Below are positions 24,140-37,399 of a stretch of DNA of 64,000 nucleotides, piece by piece. The translations under genes were made by a program, and so were the position numbers. Below the pieces are notes generated by a model. The model saw only the letters and a program-made list of their open reading frames with translations, had not been told where the DNA came from and made no database searches. Position 1 is the first letter of the stretch. Every line of letters starts with the position of its first letter. Source of the DNA: Epichloe hybrida (taxonomy: Eukaryota > Ascomycota > Sordariomycetes > Hypocreales > Clavicipitaceae); the NCBI GenBank assembly GCA_019022495.1, contig JAFEKR010000013.1, forward strand, positions 62,001-126,000, read 5' to 3'.

Positions 24140-24446
24140 TGTTAGATTCACAGGGTATTGAATTCAATGTAATACAGTCGTGAGCCCAAAGAATAGTATT
24201 GTCATTGATTATCTATTCTAGGCTGCGTTATCTGTGATTATGATTGATTGAGTTATAGGAAAAGAGAGGTAAAAAGCTAGAAGTTATAATATATAAAGGG
24301 AAAAGGGGTTGCGCGTTTGTGTCCCTATATTTCCTAGCTAATTAATGTGCTAGGTTATAGGTTGCGTGTAGGGTTTACGCGCGGCCTAAGCTTCTGCTAG
24401 GTAATTGCGGCTATGACACGTAATTAATATTACCTTTGTTCTAACA
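24140..24446 (-). repeat. Left LTR of B2
   Basis: 307 bp, from TGTTAGATTCACAGGG to TTCTAACA. Moderately RIP-mutated throughout. Confidence 0.92.
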
Positions 24447-27365
24447 CTAGAACTTCTCTCTTTTAATATAATTATTAACACGTGATATTAATCGTAGAAA
24501 TAAAAAAGGAAAGACAGATTAAGGATATAATTAATAGGGGATATAAGGAAAAGAACTTATAGCCTATCTAGGCATATAGTTACTAATAAAAGGGAAATAA
24601 CAATCTCGCTTAGCCTATAAGCCTATATAAGGATAAGTAAGTCCTTCTAAATCCCTTCTTTTCCTTAAAATAACACATATACTACACCTTAGTGTGTATA
24701 TAACGTCTTTCTCCTCCTTAGCAATACCTTTATCCTCCTACGCACTACTATTAATTTCTATAGTCTACTAGGAGGGCCTAGTAAGCTAGCGTGGTTATAG
24801 CCGCTAGGGATATTAACTACAGGGGCGTAGATCCCCCTTATATTACTATCTTATCCTTATAGCTACCCTTCTAGAGAATTACCTTTTCCTCTTACTATGC
24901 GTGTATTATGCATAGGTAACCTATCCCTCTATCTAGATAGTTATCTAGTTAGTTAAGATAAAGCTCTTAAGGGCTTTATTAAGTAATGCCTTTATAAAGG
25001 TATTAGCTAGGTTATCCTCTCTATTAATTTATTAGATCTTGTAGAGTTCTTAGCGTTTATATAACTATTAAAAGGCTATAATATTAATTATTAGGCGTTT
25101 CTCCTTTATCATACCAAGTTTAATAAGGCACTTATATAAGGAGTATAAATCCGTATATATAATAACTAGGATCTTTAGGAGCTTTAGTTAGTTAGTAACT
25201 AAGTTTAGGGTGATTATAATTATATAAGCTATATTAACACTAGCTACTATACTATAGACTTCTAAGGTAAGCACGCTTTACGTGACTCTCTTACTCTTTG
25301 TTAAGCTAAAGTGCATAATATTACCTTTAATTATAAACTTACTATTAGTGTAGTCTTCGTTTACTAGGATAAGTATATATCCTAGTTATAAGGATAGGTC
25401 CTAGTTATTAGCAAAGGATCTATCTATAAAGGTAAAGAGCTTCGTCTTCTTAAGGTTAATTAGGATAAACATCAGACCTCTCTCTAGGTAATTTATCTAT
25501 TACTTTAGGCAGCAATTAAGGGCTTTCATGTTCTCTAGGGTTAGCTCCTAGTGTTATACAGTAACAGATAGGTTAAAGCAAGCCTCTGGTTAGTAAATCA
25601 AGGCAATATAAGCGCCTTAGGCCCTCTGCTTAACGTATTTACGCTTTAAGTTAGTTATTAGAACTAACTCTAACTTATTACTCTGCCCTTTCTACTAGAT
25701 CTTAATAGTATTATTCTTTAGCGAGATAATACCACTATTAAACGTAAGAGGGCAGTTCTAAGTTAGGAATTACTTTAGCTTTATATTAAAGCCTACTATA
25801 GCAAGCTAGGTCTTTTCCTTCTTAGAGAACTTCTTATCTAAGAGGCTAATTATATTATTAGTTTACATTCTAATGTAGGCAAAGTTAGGGCTTTCCTTTG
25901 TAGTTACAAGCAGGCAGGGATTGTACGTAAAGGTTTCTATCTAGAGGTTCTCTCTATGATGCTTATGATATATAACCTACTAGTGTGTTCCTACCTCTAT
26001 AAGCCTATAAAGGGGTTTTATAACCCTTAAGATTATACTAGGCAAGTAAAGATATCATATCTAAATTAGTAAGTGCGCTAGGATTAGCCACTCTAGTAAT
26101 ATACAGGCTTATATATAAGCCTAATAGATATCTCTTAGCTAGATAAGGAATTTCCTTAATCTTACTAATAGGGCTATCGCGAGGATAAGACGTTAGCTTG
26201 CGTGTTAAATTGTTAGGGCCTGTGTGAGAATGGCCTGTTTCCCTTTATCCTTACACCCTTAGATCATAAGGCATAACTTTTCGTAGGGTTCTGTTATCTT
26301 GCCTTTGATCTTATTAATAATTTAGGAATTAAAGATTTGAATCTTACTATGTTCTTCCTTGTTAAACATAATGAATTTAAATATACCTTACTTAATTAAA
26401 GCGTTAATCTCTGCTTTTATTAATAGCTTAAATAGTTTACCTAGGGTCTTAATAATTCCTTCCTTATATAGCTTAATTATAAGAGCTAGGTTACTATATT
26501 CTTTTGCTAATAGGAAGGTATTAGCACCTTAAGGCATTATAGGAGGGTTCTTCTATAGCCTTCCGCGTCCTTACCTTAATAGTATTAGTAGCACTATATT
26601 CTTATTATAAGCCTCTTGCCCTTTTTCTCCTTTCTCTTTACTAGGCTTTGCTATCTTCTTTACACTAGGATTATTATAGTAAGGCTTAATAGATATTAAC
26701 CTAAAGGTCTTTAGGCCTCTAGGCATATTAAGTATATAGCTTTCTCTAGTAATTACTAGTAGCTTATATAAACTTACCTATCCCTTACTTTCTCGCTAGA
26801 CCTTAACCTTTAATCTAAGCGGCAGGCTAAGGGTCTTTAAGGTGTCTAGGCTATTGCGTTTAGTAAGGGCCTTATTAACCTTCTAGATAGTATAGAGTCT
26901 CTTAATTTCTTTAGTAGCCTTCTATACTATAATCACATGCTATGTAATATTAGGTAATGGCAGGGACTTATTTATTATACGTAAGTAAGCTCTAAAGATA
27001 AGGAGGGTTAGAATAAGGCTATTAGGGCCTATAGTATTATTTAGGGCCTTAATTGCTATTTAAAGGGCAATAGGTTCTAGCGTTATAGGGCATTTATATC
27101 TAATTATATTATAGGCTCTTTAGAGTGGCTTATAATACCTTTTAACCTTCCCTATACTATAGTATGCCTTAATAAGGACTTCCTTAATTAAAATTAATAT
27201 TAAAGCTACGAATTATCTAAATTTATTACCGTGGAAGTTCGTTCTAGCGTTAGTGATAATGAAGTCTAGGGGGCCTAGGTAAGCATTAATCTAGCATATT
27301 TGAAGGGCTTCCTAGGTTATTTTTACAGAGATATTATTAAGGAATTTTACTATGTTAAATGCTAT

Positions 27366-30300
27366 AAGAACCTTCGCACAAACTTCCGCACCGCTCTAAA
27401 GGTCTGGAATTGCCTCTAAAATACAAACCACATTAATATTTGAATTCCTCGCCTCTATTTACCCCCCCCCCACAATATCACATCGTGATAGAGCTAGTAG
27501 CAGGAGTGCGGACGTGCTAATAGTAATTAACTTAGGAGAAAGGGGGCTAGCACAGAGCCACTACTACCTAAACATAAGAATAGGATAGTTTAATGTTTAG
27601 AGTAGTAAGAATAACCCTATAATAGACTAGATCTAATTTAAACATCTAGATAATACAAAATACTATAATAAAATTACAAGCCTTATCCCTAGTAATAAAG
27701 TTACCTAGGTATAGTATATTACTAAAGCTATCACTAGGTAGGTAGCAGACCGCGCCTAAGCTAAAGCAAAGGTAATAAACCATAATAATAGCAATATCTA
27801 TACTACTAAAGAAGCCCTTAAATAAGCCCTTAAAAAGGCTATTATAGAAGGAACTAAAGAAAGTAACACTTTAACCTAGGCAAGCATTGCCGCCGGCCTG
27901 GCTCCTAAATAAATAAATAGCTTACCTCCCCCCCTCTAGATCCCTAGTAGATAGAACTAAGAGGTACTTATTAAAGGGAATACTATCTAGGAATTGCTTT
28001 AGTCTAGGGGCGCGGAAGACATAGTAATAGTAGTAAATAGAGCTATAGGCTAGGCTATAGTAGTGGTAGCTAGAAGACTCCCTAGTAAGGATATAATTAT
28101 TACCTTTAAAGAAAACGCTACCTAATATAGAGAAGACTAAAAATAGATTACTAAAGTATTTAGGCCAGAGGCAGCCCTCCACTATTACGTGCTTAGCGTT
28201 ATTATTAAAGAATTCCTAACTAAATACATCTCTCTTAAGAACCTAGTAATAGAAATTAGAAAAGCTAATAAGGTAAACATAGTAAAGGCAATAGCAAGAT
28301 AACCCTAGGGCAAAGGCACCTAAAGAACCACTCTAATACTAGGCCTAGCTAAAGTAAAAGATACTAATAAGATATACTAAGATAGCATAGTCTTTAAAGC
28401 AAAGCTTTTCTAAACTAAACTATATAACAAGACCCTATAACCCTAATAATACTATAATTACTTCTAAACAGGCTACATAGCTAAGTTCTATAAGGTAGCA
28501 CTAAGGTGTAGTAGGTGTGGAGCTAGCTATTATAAGGACAGAGAGTCCTCTTACCTTACAAAAGACAGATAGGTAAAGAAGAACTATATCCTATACTCTA
28601 GACTACACCTAGCCTAGTTAAGGGACTATTCTATCCTAAAAGAGAAGTAGAATGCCACTAAAGTAGGATATCTTAAATAGCCCTCCTACTTCACTACTTA
28701 CTCCCTAAGTAAAGGCTTAACTATACCCCATGAGAGACCTAGTATAGCAGCGGAACTTATTATTATAGCAAGTAGAAAGAGAGAACACCCTATAAATATA
28801 GAATAAAGCGCTAAATAACTAAGATTAGGAAGCATTAGATAATACGTAGAGTAACTTAGAGCTAGAACAGAGCTAGCATAAGATAGTAGTAACTAACAGC
28901 CCCCCTAATTAACATAATAATATTACAAGTCCTTTTCTAGAATATAAACAAGAAGAATAAACTAGTATATATAGCGCTCTATTACTAGACTAACATAGAT
29001 ATGATTACAATCTAAGAATAGGAACACATAAGAAACCTATAGCCCCTAGCACTAGGCCTTGCCTGGTTCTAACTTACGTATTATAATAGATATAACGTAG
29101 TATATATAAATAAGAAACACAGAGTAGGGTTATAGTTAGCCTAGGGAGGGACTAACTAGTCACTAGTAAAGCTATAAGGAGTTAATATCTACTCCCTTTA
29201 CTTAGAGAGATATAGCAACAACTAGAATACCCCTATTTACATAATTAACCTAGAAGAGCCCTGTAACTAAAGCATATTTATAGGTAACTTTAACTAAAAG
29301 CACCCCCTCTAGGATAAGCTAGATAGGAAAACTAATAGAGCGGACAAACTACTAGAGTTTATGGACTAGTAAAGGCTTAGACTTATTACACCCTAGGGCA
29401 AACCCATAAGATAATATAAAGATAATAGAGATAGCACTATTAATCTAGCATAGGCCACACTAGATATCAGAGTCTACTATAAAGGCACTAAAGATATCCC
29501 TGGATCCGACTATATCCCATAACTAATTAGTATCTTTAACAAACAGTAGGAAGCTATCCCTTAGGTCCTTAGACATATATAGGGAGCTATAAACTAACCA
29601 CACGTAAAGGCAAAGGCTACGATTAGACTCCGGCCTAAAAACGCGCCAGACCCTTATAATAAAGAGGGAATAGATAACTACGTAATATAGCTTATCACAA
29701 GCCTATAATAGATCACAGACAAAGCAGTCCTAAAGAAGGCCTAGGGACTCCCTAGCCTAGAGGCATAGTAATTAAGGAAAGCCTAAGAGTTAGTTAGCAA
29801 AGCAAGGCAAGCTAAGAGACAATAAAGACGCCAGAGAACTAACATAAACTAGTAAGCCTATACTAAGGCAAATAAGGACTAAGAACGCGTTATAAGGGAA
29901 GAGAAAAGAAACACATAGAGGGACGCATTATAAAAGGCTAATATATAGGAAAAAGACAGAGGGGTCTAGAGGCTTAAGAGGTAGGCCTAACTTTAAAGCT
30001 AGGCCCCCCTAGAGCTCCCTAGACTCCCTAAGCTAGAAAGAAGCAAAAACAACCCTAACCTAGCCACTACATATAATAATAAGGCTAGTATACTAGCACA
30101 AAGATTCTTCCCTAACCAATAGCAGACCTCTTATATATACTAGACCTCTCCTTCCTAGAGCTAGAAAACACACCACTACTAGACAAAGAATAATTCAGGT
30201 AAGAGAAAATTAATAACATCCTAGCAAACATAGCTAGCTAGAAGGCGCTAGGAGATAATAAACTCCTAGCAGGCCTTATTAAAGCCTGTAATAACTTAGC

Positions 30301-33300
30301 TAAAGATACTATAGCTAGGCTCCTAAATATAGTCCTAGAAATAGGATACTTCCTAGCCCGCTTCCAAACCATAAGAGTAGTAGTAATAAGGAAACCTAGC
30401 AAAACCACTAAGGAAATAAGAAGAGCTAACATATAGAGACTAATCTTACTACTTAATATAGTAGGAAAGATTATAGAAGTAGTAATAGTAAAGTAACTTA
30501 TAGCCTTTACTAAGGTAAAGGGACTACTCCCTAAACTCTAGATAGGTAATAGGATAAATAGATTAACAGAAACTATAATAAGAGTCCTTATTAAATGCAT
30601 TAGGGAGGCTTAGGGAAGGGGTGGTATTGCCTTGCTAGCGCAAATAGATATATCTTTAGTATTTAACAAAGTTAGCTACCTATACCTAATACACTTACTT
30701 ATAAAGATAGAAGTCCCGCAATAGCTAATAATAGTAATACAAAGCTTCCTTACAGATAGAACAAGCTAGCTTAGCTTTAATAAAGGACTCTCTAGACTAT
30801 TTGTAATTAAGGCTAGCACCTTATAAGGATTACCTCTCTCCTTAATTCTCTTCTTACTTTACTTAGTAAAGCTTTATATTTACCTCTAGGCTATCCTAGG
30901 CATAGTAGCTATAGGATTTATAAATAATATAAACATAGTAGCCTTTAGTAAGAATATAGTATAGACCTAGAGGAGACTTAAAGCTATATAGAAGATCTAT
31001 AAGGAATAGGTAAAGTAAGTAGGAGTTAAGTTTAACCTAGCTAAAACTAAACTCATACACTTTAGTAAGTCCTATAAACCTCCCTAGGCTAGAGTCTAAC
31101 TTAGAGTAGAGGAGATAGTAACTATAGAATTATATAGATTCCTAGGAGTATAGGTTAATAGGAAACTTAACTAAAGTGCCTATAGAAATATCCTTAAGAG
31201 TAAGTTAGCCTAGTAGTAGCTTACACTCTCTAAGCTAGTAGCATTAGCCTAGGGATATAGCTTTAGAAATACTAGACTCCTATATATATAAGTAGTCTAA
31301 CTTATCCTTACCTATAGAGTAAGCACTTACTACACCCCTACTAAGAAGGGGGGATAGCTAAGAGAAGTAGTAAAAAGCTTTATAGTAGATTAATTAGCTT
31401 ACCTTTGGATTATTATAAGGGCGTTTAAGGCTATACCTATTATATAACTAGAAGTTAAGACCTATGTCCCCCCCCTTAACCTCTACCTAAATAAGATAAA
31501 GCAGAGGTTTAAAGATAGAATTATTAATAGTAGAATAGTAAGGACAATCTAAGCCGCAGCTAACTTAGTTATAATAGTATTATACTACAGAAGAAGACCC
31601 CCACCTATTAACAATAAACTAGACGTAAACCTAGATAAGGAATAGAAGAAATAATAGAAGGACTAGCATAATAAAAAGAGGCTAGCCTAGAGTAAACGCA
31701 TTAGAGAACTAACTAAAGACCGCTTACCCTCCTATAACCTAAAGGAAATCTAGGAATTTCACACTAATATAGATAAGCATGTCTCTTTAATAATTATCTA
31801 ACTACGCATAGGAAAGATAGGCCTAAATAAGTTCCTATTCTAAAGAAAGGTTCCTAGGGTGGTTTCGCCCTTATATAGCTACGGTTAAGCTATAGAAGAC
31901 TAATACTATATACTAGTTAATTATAGCAAATATAACCATAGGTAACCTTAGCAGCGATAGCCTACTAACGCATGGGAGGCAAGGCTAGCCCTAAATGAAC
32001 CTCGAAAAGCAAAATATTTAGCTAAATGGTTCCTTAGCACAAGATAACTCTAATATTACTTATTAGCATAGGAGCTAGCTATAAGACAGCTTAGAATACT
32101 ACTAGACCCAGGCTAAATCCGTTAACAAACGGAAAACCTTCTAATTATAAATCTAGTATAAGGGACAGAATAGATAGTATAAGCACAGAGGTAGGCTAGG
32201 GGAGGGACTAATTTCATAATTTATAATCATAACAGAGAACATTTAGGTCTAGAACTATTATTAGATTAATTTTAACTATAAACTCTAGGTATTATAAGTC
32301 CTACTAGCCCACCACCGCCCCTACTCTAAGCTAAATTCAAGCTACTGCCTTATTCCTCCTCTAGGATAGGAATTACATCTATAGCCACCTAGTCACGATT
32401 TTTCGCAGGAATAATAGCAAGCAGAAGACGGTTTATCTCTACTACGCGCGCGTTAAGGCGTGTAAGCTAAAAGATAAGCTTAGTATGCTATTCCTTAGAG
32501 GAACTAGCCTAGTCTAGGCCTGCCGCTAAGGCGCTTCGTTTCTTCTTTACTTAATTACTAGCGTAGAGCTTCTTAACCTAGTCCTAGAAGCCTTCTAGGG
32601 CCTATTAAGGAAGATATTAAAGCTAGAATAGACCTGCTACTAAGCTAGAATAGACTTACCACACCCCTATTAGCTATAGAAGCCTAGGTCTTAACTAACC
32701 ACTAATACTTATTTTAATTACTAGATAAGTTTAGCTAAAACAGTGGATTAGACATAGAACCAAGCTAGAGCAGGGGCGATTATTAATTATTACCTAATAG
32801 TATTAATAGTTCTAAACCTAATAGTTAAAACACACGTTAGTAGCCACCCCTAACTAGCAAGTTAGCCCTGTTACTAAGCTAGAGTAAGACTAACCTACTA
32901 ATAATAAGATAGCACTAGTGCCTAAGGTCCTAAACCAAATGAGATTCGTAGGAAATATATTAAACTTCTCTTAGTTTACTAAGCTAAAGCAAATTAGTAG
33001 CAGACTAGGCCTAGAGTAGAAGCAAATATAACTTACAGACAGACCCTTCTCCGTGACCTACGTATATTGCTTTTCGGTTATGGACTTCCTTAGGAAGTCC
33101 TTATACTCATAAGATTCCTAGGCGGATTAGAGCTAGATAAGTAGTAACACTAAAGTACTTATAGCTTCTAGCGCTATTATGCTAGATTTAGTCTAAATCT
33201 ATAATAAACATTAGCAAATAACCTAACCCTGGCCTAGGATAGCCTTAAATAGCTAGAAAGAAAAGAAAAACCTATAGGAAGTTTAATATAAAGAGAAGAA

Positions 33301-33806
33301 AGAGACTAGGACCCTAGGGGGGGAGAGCTCTCTTTTATACCTATAGACTTACTTAAAAATAAAGCATAACGTAATTAATATAAGTCTAGGACTAGGAAAC
33401 TAGGCTGGAGATAGCTAAAAAGTGGGGCTATAGGAGAGTAAGTATAAGAGTGAATAAGAAGTGAATTAACACTATGAATTTAAATTTACTCTGCCCTAGC
33501 CTAAAGCAAAGAGACTTAGGATAGGTATGTTATTACACTAGAGTAAGACTAGAAGGGGCCTATAAACTCTTATTCTATATATCTTTTCTTTCTTTTTCTT
33601 TTTAATAGGATAAGGCTAGCGTAAGCTAGTAATAAACACCTATAACAGGAAACACACTAAGCGGCGCAGACCCGTTACAGGGCCGGCGCCGGCCTGTACA
33701 CAGACGTAAGGGGGTTTTTCTTCCTAGTATAGGGTTTTCCCTTTTAACTTAGTAGTAGGAGTACTAGTAATAGCTAACTATAGAGCTAACTAGCGTAAAT
33801 AATATA
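27366..33806 (+). mobile_element. Tad-like LINE (non-LTR retrotransposon), degenerate, near full length
   Basis: About 6.44 kb inserted in B2, with a 14-15 bp target duplication TATGTTAAATGCTAT at 27,351-27,365 and 33,807-33,821. The uninterrupted version is in B1 at about 24,026-24,046. There are no LTRs. A zinc-knuckle-like RCSRCGASYYKDRES at about 28,503-28,550 marks the end of ORF1. Reverse-transcriptase traces read in frame near 30,645 (QIDISLVFNKVSYL), 30,822 (GLPLSLILF) and 30,908 (GFINNINIVAF, a degenerate form of the catalytic DD box). TG is nearly absent while CA is kept. The 5' end (AACCTTCGCACAAACTTCCG) recurs reversed at 55,072. Confidence 0.85.
33681..33694. repeat. GC-rich perfect palindrome in the LINE 3' region
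   Basis: GGCCGGCGCCGGCC, a 14-bp perfect palindrome in otherwise RIP-mutated DNA about 115 bp from the LINE 3' end. Confidence 0.9.
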
Positions 33807-36800
33807 TATGTTAAATGCTATGGCTATATCTATAGCATGGAGTGTAAGGCGGTTGCTATCTAGGTAAAAGATATTTACTATTACTTTATAATTAAAGCTA
33901 CACTTATCCTTAAGGGTAAACTTAAAGTAATTAGGGCTATCTGCGTGCATTTAGCATTAGTGGCAAATTCTTATTAGCTCTCTAATAGCTTTAATGTTAA
34001 TATTATGCCCTGATCTATAGAGAACCTTGTGTAAACGTTAGATTAATAGATGCCTAAAGTAGTAATATAATTGCTATAGCTTGCCTTCTATAAGGTAGCT
34101 CTAAGTAACTACTTCTTCTTTCTATATAAGAAGCATCTAGGCGTGGCCTTATTTATATATAATAGGGACTTTAATATTTCCTTATTATAGTGTGTTTTTA
34201 GAGATATTAAAATTAATCTTTAGATAGTCTATATTATTAAGGGATAAAAGAAATAGAGTGTTTATAAGGATAACCTAAAAGAGGATGTTTCTAAAGGGAG
34301 TAGGCATATTAGCCACTCTAAGCGTAATAATTAGGTCTCCTACGCTAAATCTAACTAATACCTTCTTCTCTATTAATTTATTAAGCTATAATATAGGCAT
34401 CTAATATTGTAAAGTAAGAAATTAAGGGTGCCCTACTGTAGAGAACTTTGCGGCTCCTGTATTAGGCATGATCCCTTAGAATGTTGCATAGGAATAGCAA
34501 TCTTCTAATATAAACATTACTAGGGCTTTGTTTATGAGTTCCTGCTAAAAGGGGTCTTCTTTACTTAGACTATGATAAGCTACTTACCTTATTAGGAATT
34601 AAACCATTCTTTTGCCATTAATCTAGGTTCTATAAGTAAAGAAGCTTATAGGTACTAGCCTATCTGTATTATTAAGGCTATTATTAAATCTAATGCTCTT
34701 TATATACTAAGCGATTTTATTATTAATAGGGGGTTAGGACTTGTGTTCTCCCTTGTATTAAGTAAGGAATAAATAATATAAGTTATTAGTTAGATCCGTA
34801 AGGTAGTGGTTCTTAAAGCGTTAAAACGCCTTCTTACAGTTCTCTTTAGGGTGCTTAGATAACTAGTATCCTTCCTTGCTATATATATAGCACTTCTTTA
34901 TACAGGGAGTACCTCCTCTTCCTTATAGTTTTGATAGGTATTAGGTCTCTTTTCTAGTCCTATTATATCTTTAGTTAGTCTAGAATTACTCTAGGGTTGT
35001 AGTTTTAGTTAGGAACTATTAATAGTTCTTCTTCTTTTCCTTAATAAGATAAAGGGTTATTCTAATCTATTTATAAAACTCTTATAGTTTATCTAGCGAA
35101 TCTATAATTGCTTCTTTACACTCTAGAATACTATAATAGGCTTTAATAAGTTAATTCTAGAGTGCCCTTTTAGTTTAGCTTACTTTAGGCACTACTTGTT
35201 ATAAGATAGCTAGTCTTTCTATGAGTTTATTAAAGTATTTAATTATTAACTTACTTAGGTTATTATTTACTATTCCTTGCAGGGAAGTGTTGTTCTACTC
35301 TAGTAAATATCTTTGCTATATATCCTTAGTTTTAAATTATTCTCTTATATAGCTAATAAGCGTAAGGAGATCTTATAGTTATCTAGGTTTAGAGAGGTAG
35401 TCTGCATAGTATTATAGTGCTTTGCCTTTAAGTATAACCTTAAAAGTATAACTAGCTTATTTAGGCTAGATATTAAGTAACTCACACTTTTTACAAAATG
35501 TTTAAAGCTTTAATTTAAGAATATTATAGTTATTAGCGCCGTAGAGTTATTCTTTAGGGTATACCTTAGATAGGTTAATAATCTGCTTTAGTAAAGGTCT
35601 CTAAGTCTATAGGGGTTCTCTAGGTGTTTCCTTTTATATTTATAAAAGGGGTAGTAAGGTTCTTAGGAAGTAAGAGGGTGGTTTTATAGGTAGCGCCCTT
35701 AGGGCTTATTATTCCCTCTAATTCTTCTCTTCCTTATATTAGGAAGGAGGAATTATAGCTCTTTAAGCTATGCTAATAGGGGCACTACTAGCCCTAGATA
35801 GCGTAGGTTACCTCTATTAGTAACTCTCCTACTTAGGGGTATTATTAGTAGTGTTAATAGGGTAATACTACTAACTTGCCTCTAGTAAAGGTATAGGTGG
35901 GGGAGTCACCCGCAGATGCTTGTGAATAGTATTCTTAGGTAGTCTTAACTCTAGGTTAATTAACCTTCCTAGGGGAGATTAACTAGGCCTTCCTAGAGGG
36001 GATTAACTTAGTTTTCCTAGGGGAGTCTAGCTTATTAATCCTTTTAATAGTAATTATACTAATAACTAGGGTGATGGGGTAGGTTGCCTAGTTCTAATAT
36101 TACTATTGTCTAGTAAATTACAGAAGAACTCTTTGTTCTATAGGTTCTTTTAGAAGCCTATGTACTTCTTCCTAGCCTCTTTAATTTCTTTAAGAGTCTA
36201 AAATCTGAATTCTTCTTAGTTTGCTGCTTCTTTAAGGTTATTTGCTATCTTAGTGCCTCTTCTAATAGTTATGTACACTCTATTATAAAGAAGATAGTCT
36301 TAAAGTCCGTTCTATAAAAGGTCTCTCCCTTCTATAAACTTATCCCTTAACTATTTATAGAAGTTATTACTAAATTCGGAGAATAGTGTTCTTTTAAATA
36401 ACCCTTACTTCTTATATTATTTAGTCTTTATAAGGATATAAAGACTAATTTCCTTAGGTATTATTATCTCTTTATATTTAGAACTTCCTATTTATTAAAG
36501 TAGTTCTTCTATAATATATTATTAAAGCCTTATAGAGATATAAGGGTATGGGTTAGTGTAGACAGGGGTTTTTCCTTTATTAAGGTATTTATTATTATCT
36601 CCTATTTTAACGCCTTCCATAGTATTATTATAGCTATTAGTCTCGCTAGGAACTCTAAATTAACTAGAGGTCCTAGATAGTTTGGCTGCATCTAATATTC
36701 TAATTAATTAGGGGAGGCAGATCTTATGATATAAGAAGAAAAGGGGTATAACTATAATTATATAATGTGTTTTGGATATGAAGGATCATAAGGTAAGGCG

Positions 36801-37092
36801 GTTAACTTTAAATATATAATAGAACGCATAACAAAGAAAGATAAGGGGATAGCTTAGCTACTAGCATTAAACCTTTCTTTGTTATTTCAAAGTCTATATA
36901 GATATAAATATTAATACTAAAGTAAGAAGAGAGCTATATTATACCTTTTTATTAGCATAACTTATTATTAAATATGGCCCTCCTATTTCATAGGGCGAGT
37001 TATCATTAGATAAGCTACCTCTTCTAATTAACCTTGCTAATCTACGGTGTTCAAAGACTACATGGTTATCTGTGAAGGTAACCACTAATTAG

Positions 37093-37399
37093 TGTTAGAT
37101 TCATAGGGTATTAAATTTAATGTAATATAGTTATAAGCCTAAAGAATAGTATTGTTATTGATTATCTATTCTAGGCTATGTTATCTATAATTATGATTAA
37201 TTAAGTTGTAGGAAAAGAGAGGTAAAAAGCTAGAAGTTATAATATATGAAGGGAAAAGGGGTTACGCGTTTATATCCCTACATTTCCTAGCTAATTAACA
37301 TGCTAGGTTGTGGGTCGCGTGTGGGGTCCGCGCGCGGCCCAAGCTTCTGCCGGGTAATTGCGGCTGCGACGCGCGATTGATATCACCTTTGTTCCAACA
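37093..37399 (-). repeat. Right LTR of B2
   Basis: 307 bp. The left part is strongly RIP-mutated (AGGGTATTAAATTTAATG), but the last about 100 bp are GC-rich and essentially unmutated, ending TATCACCTTTGTTCCAACA. Confidence 0.92.

Larger units (their letters stand above)
24140..37399 (-). mobile_element. Copia element B2, same family as B1, inserted in B1
   Basis: LTRs of 307 bp at 24,140-24,446 and 37,093-37,399, with target duplication GGTAA at 24,135-24,139 and 37,400-37,404. The same point in B2 itself (about 33,905-33,930) provides the uninterrupted comparison. Excluding the nested LINE, B2 is about 6.8 kb. On the minus strand, 25,154-24,965 reads TDLYSLYKCLIKLG, then KEKRLIINIIAF and INREDNLANTFIKALLNKAL in one frame with RIP-type stops. 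This is the RNase H C-terminus of fungal Ty1/Copia elements. Confidence 0.92.

Noticed and set aside
27922..30432. Small minus-strand open frames (27,922-28,182 and 30,238-30,432)
   Set aside because: They are antisense to the LINE coding regions and arise from RIP-altered sequence.
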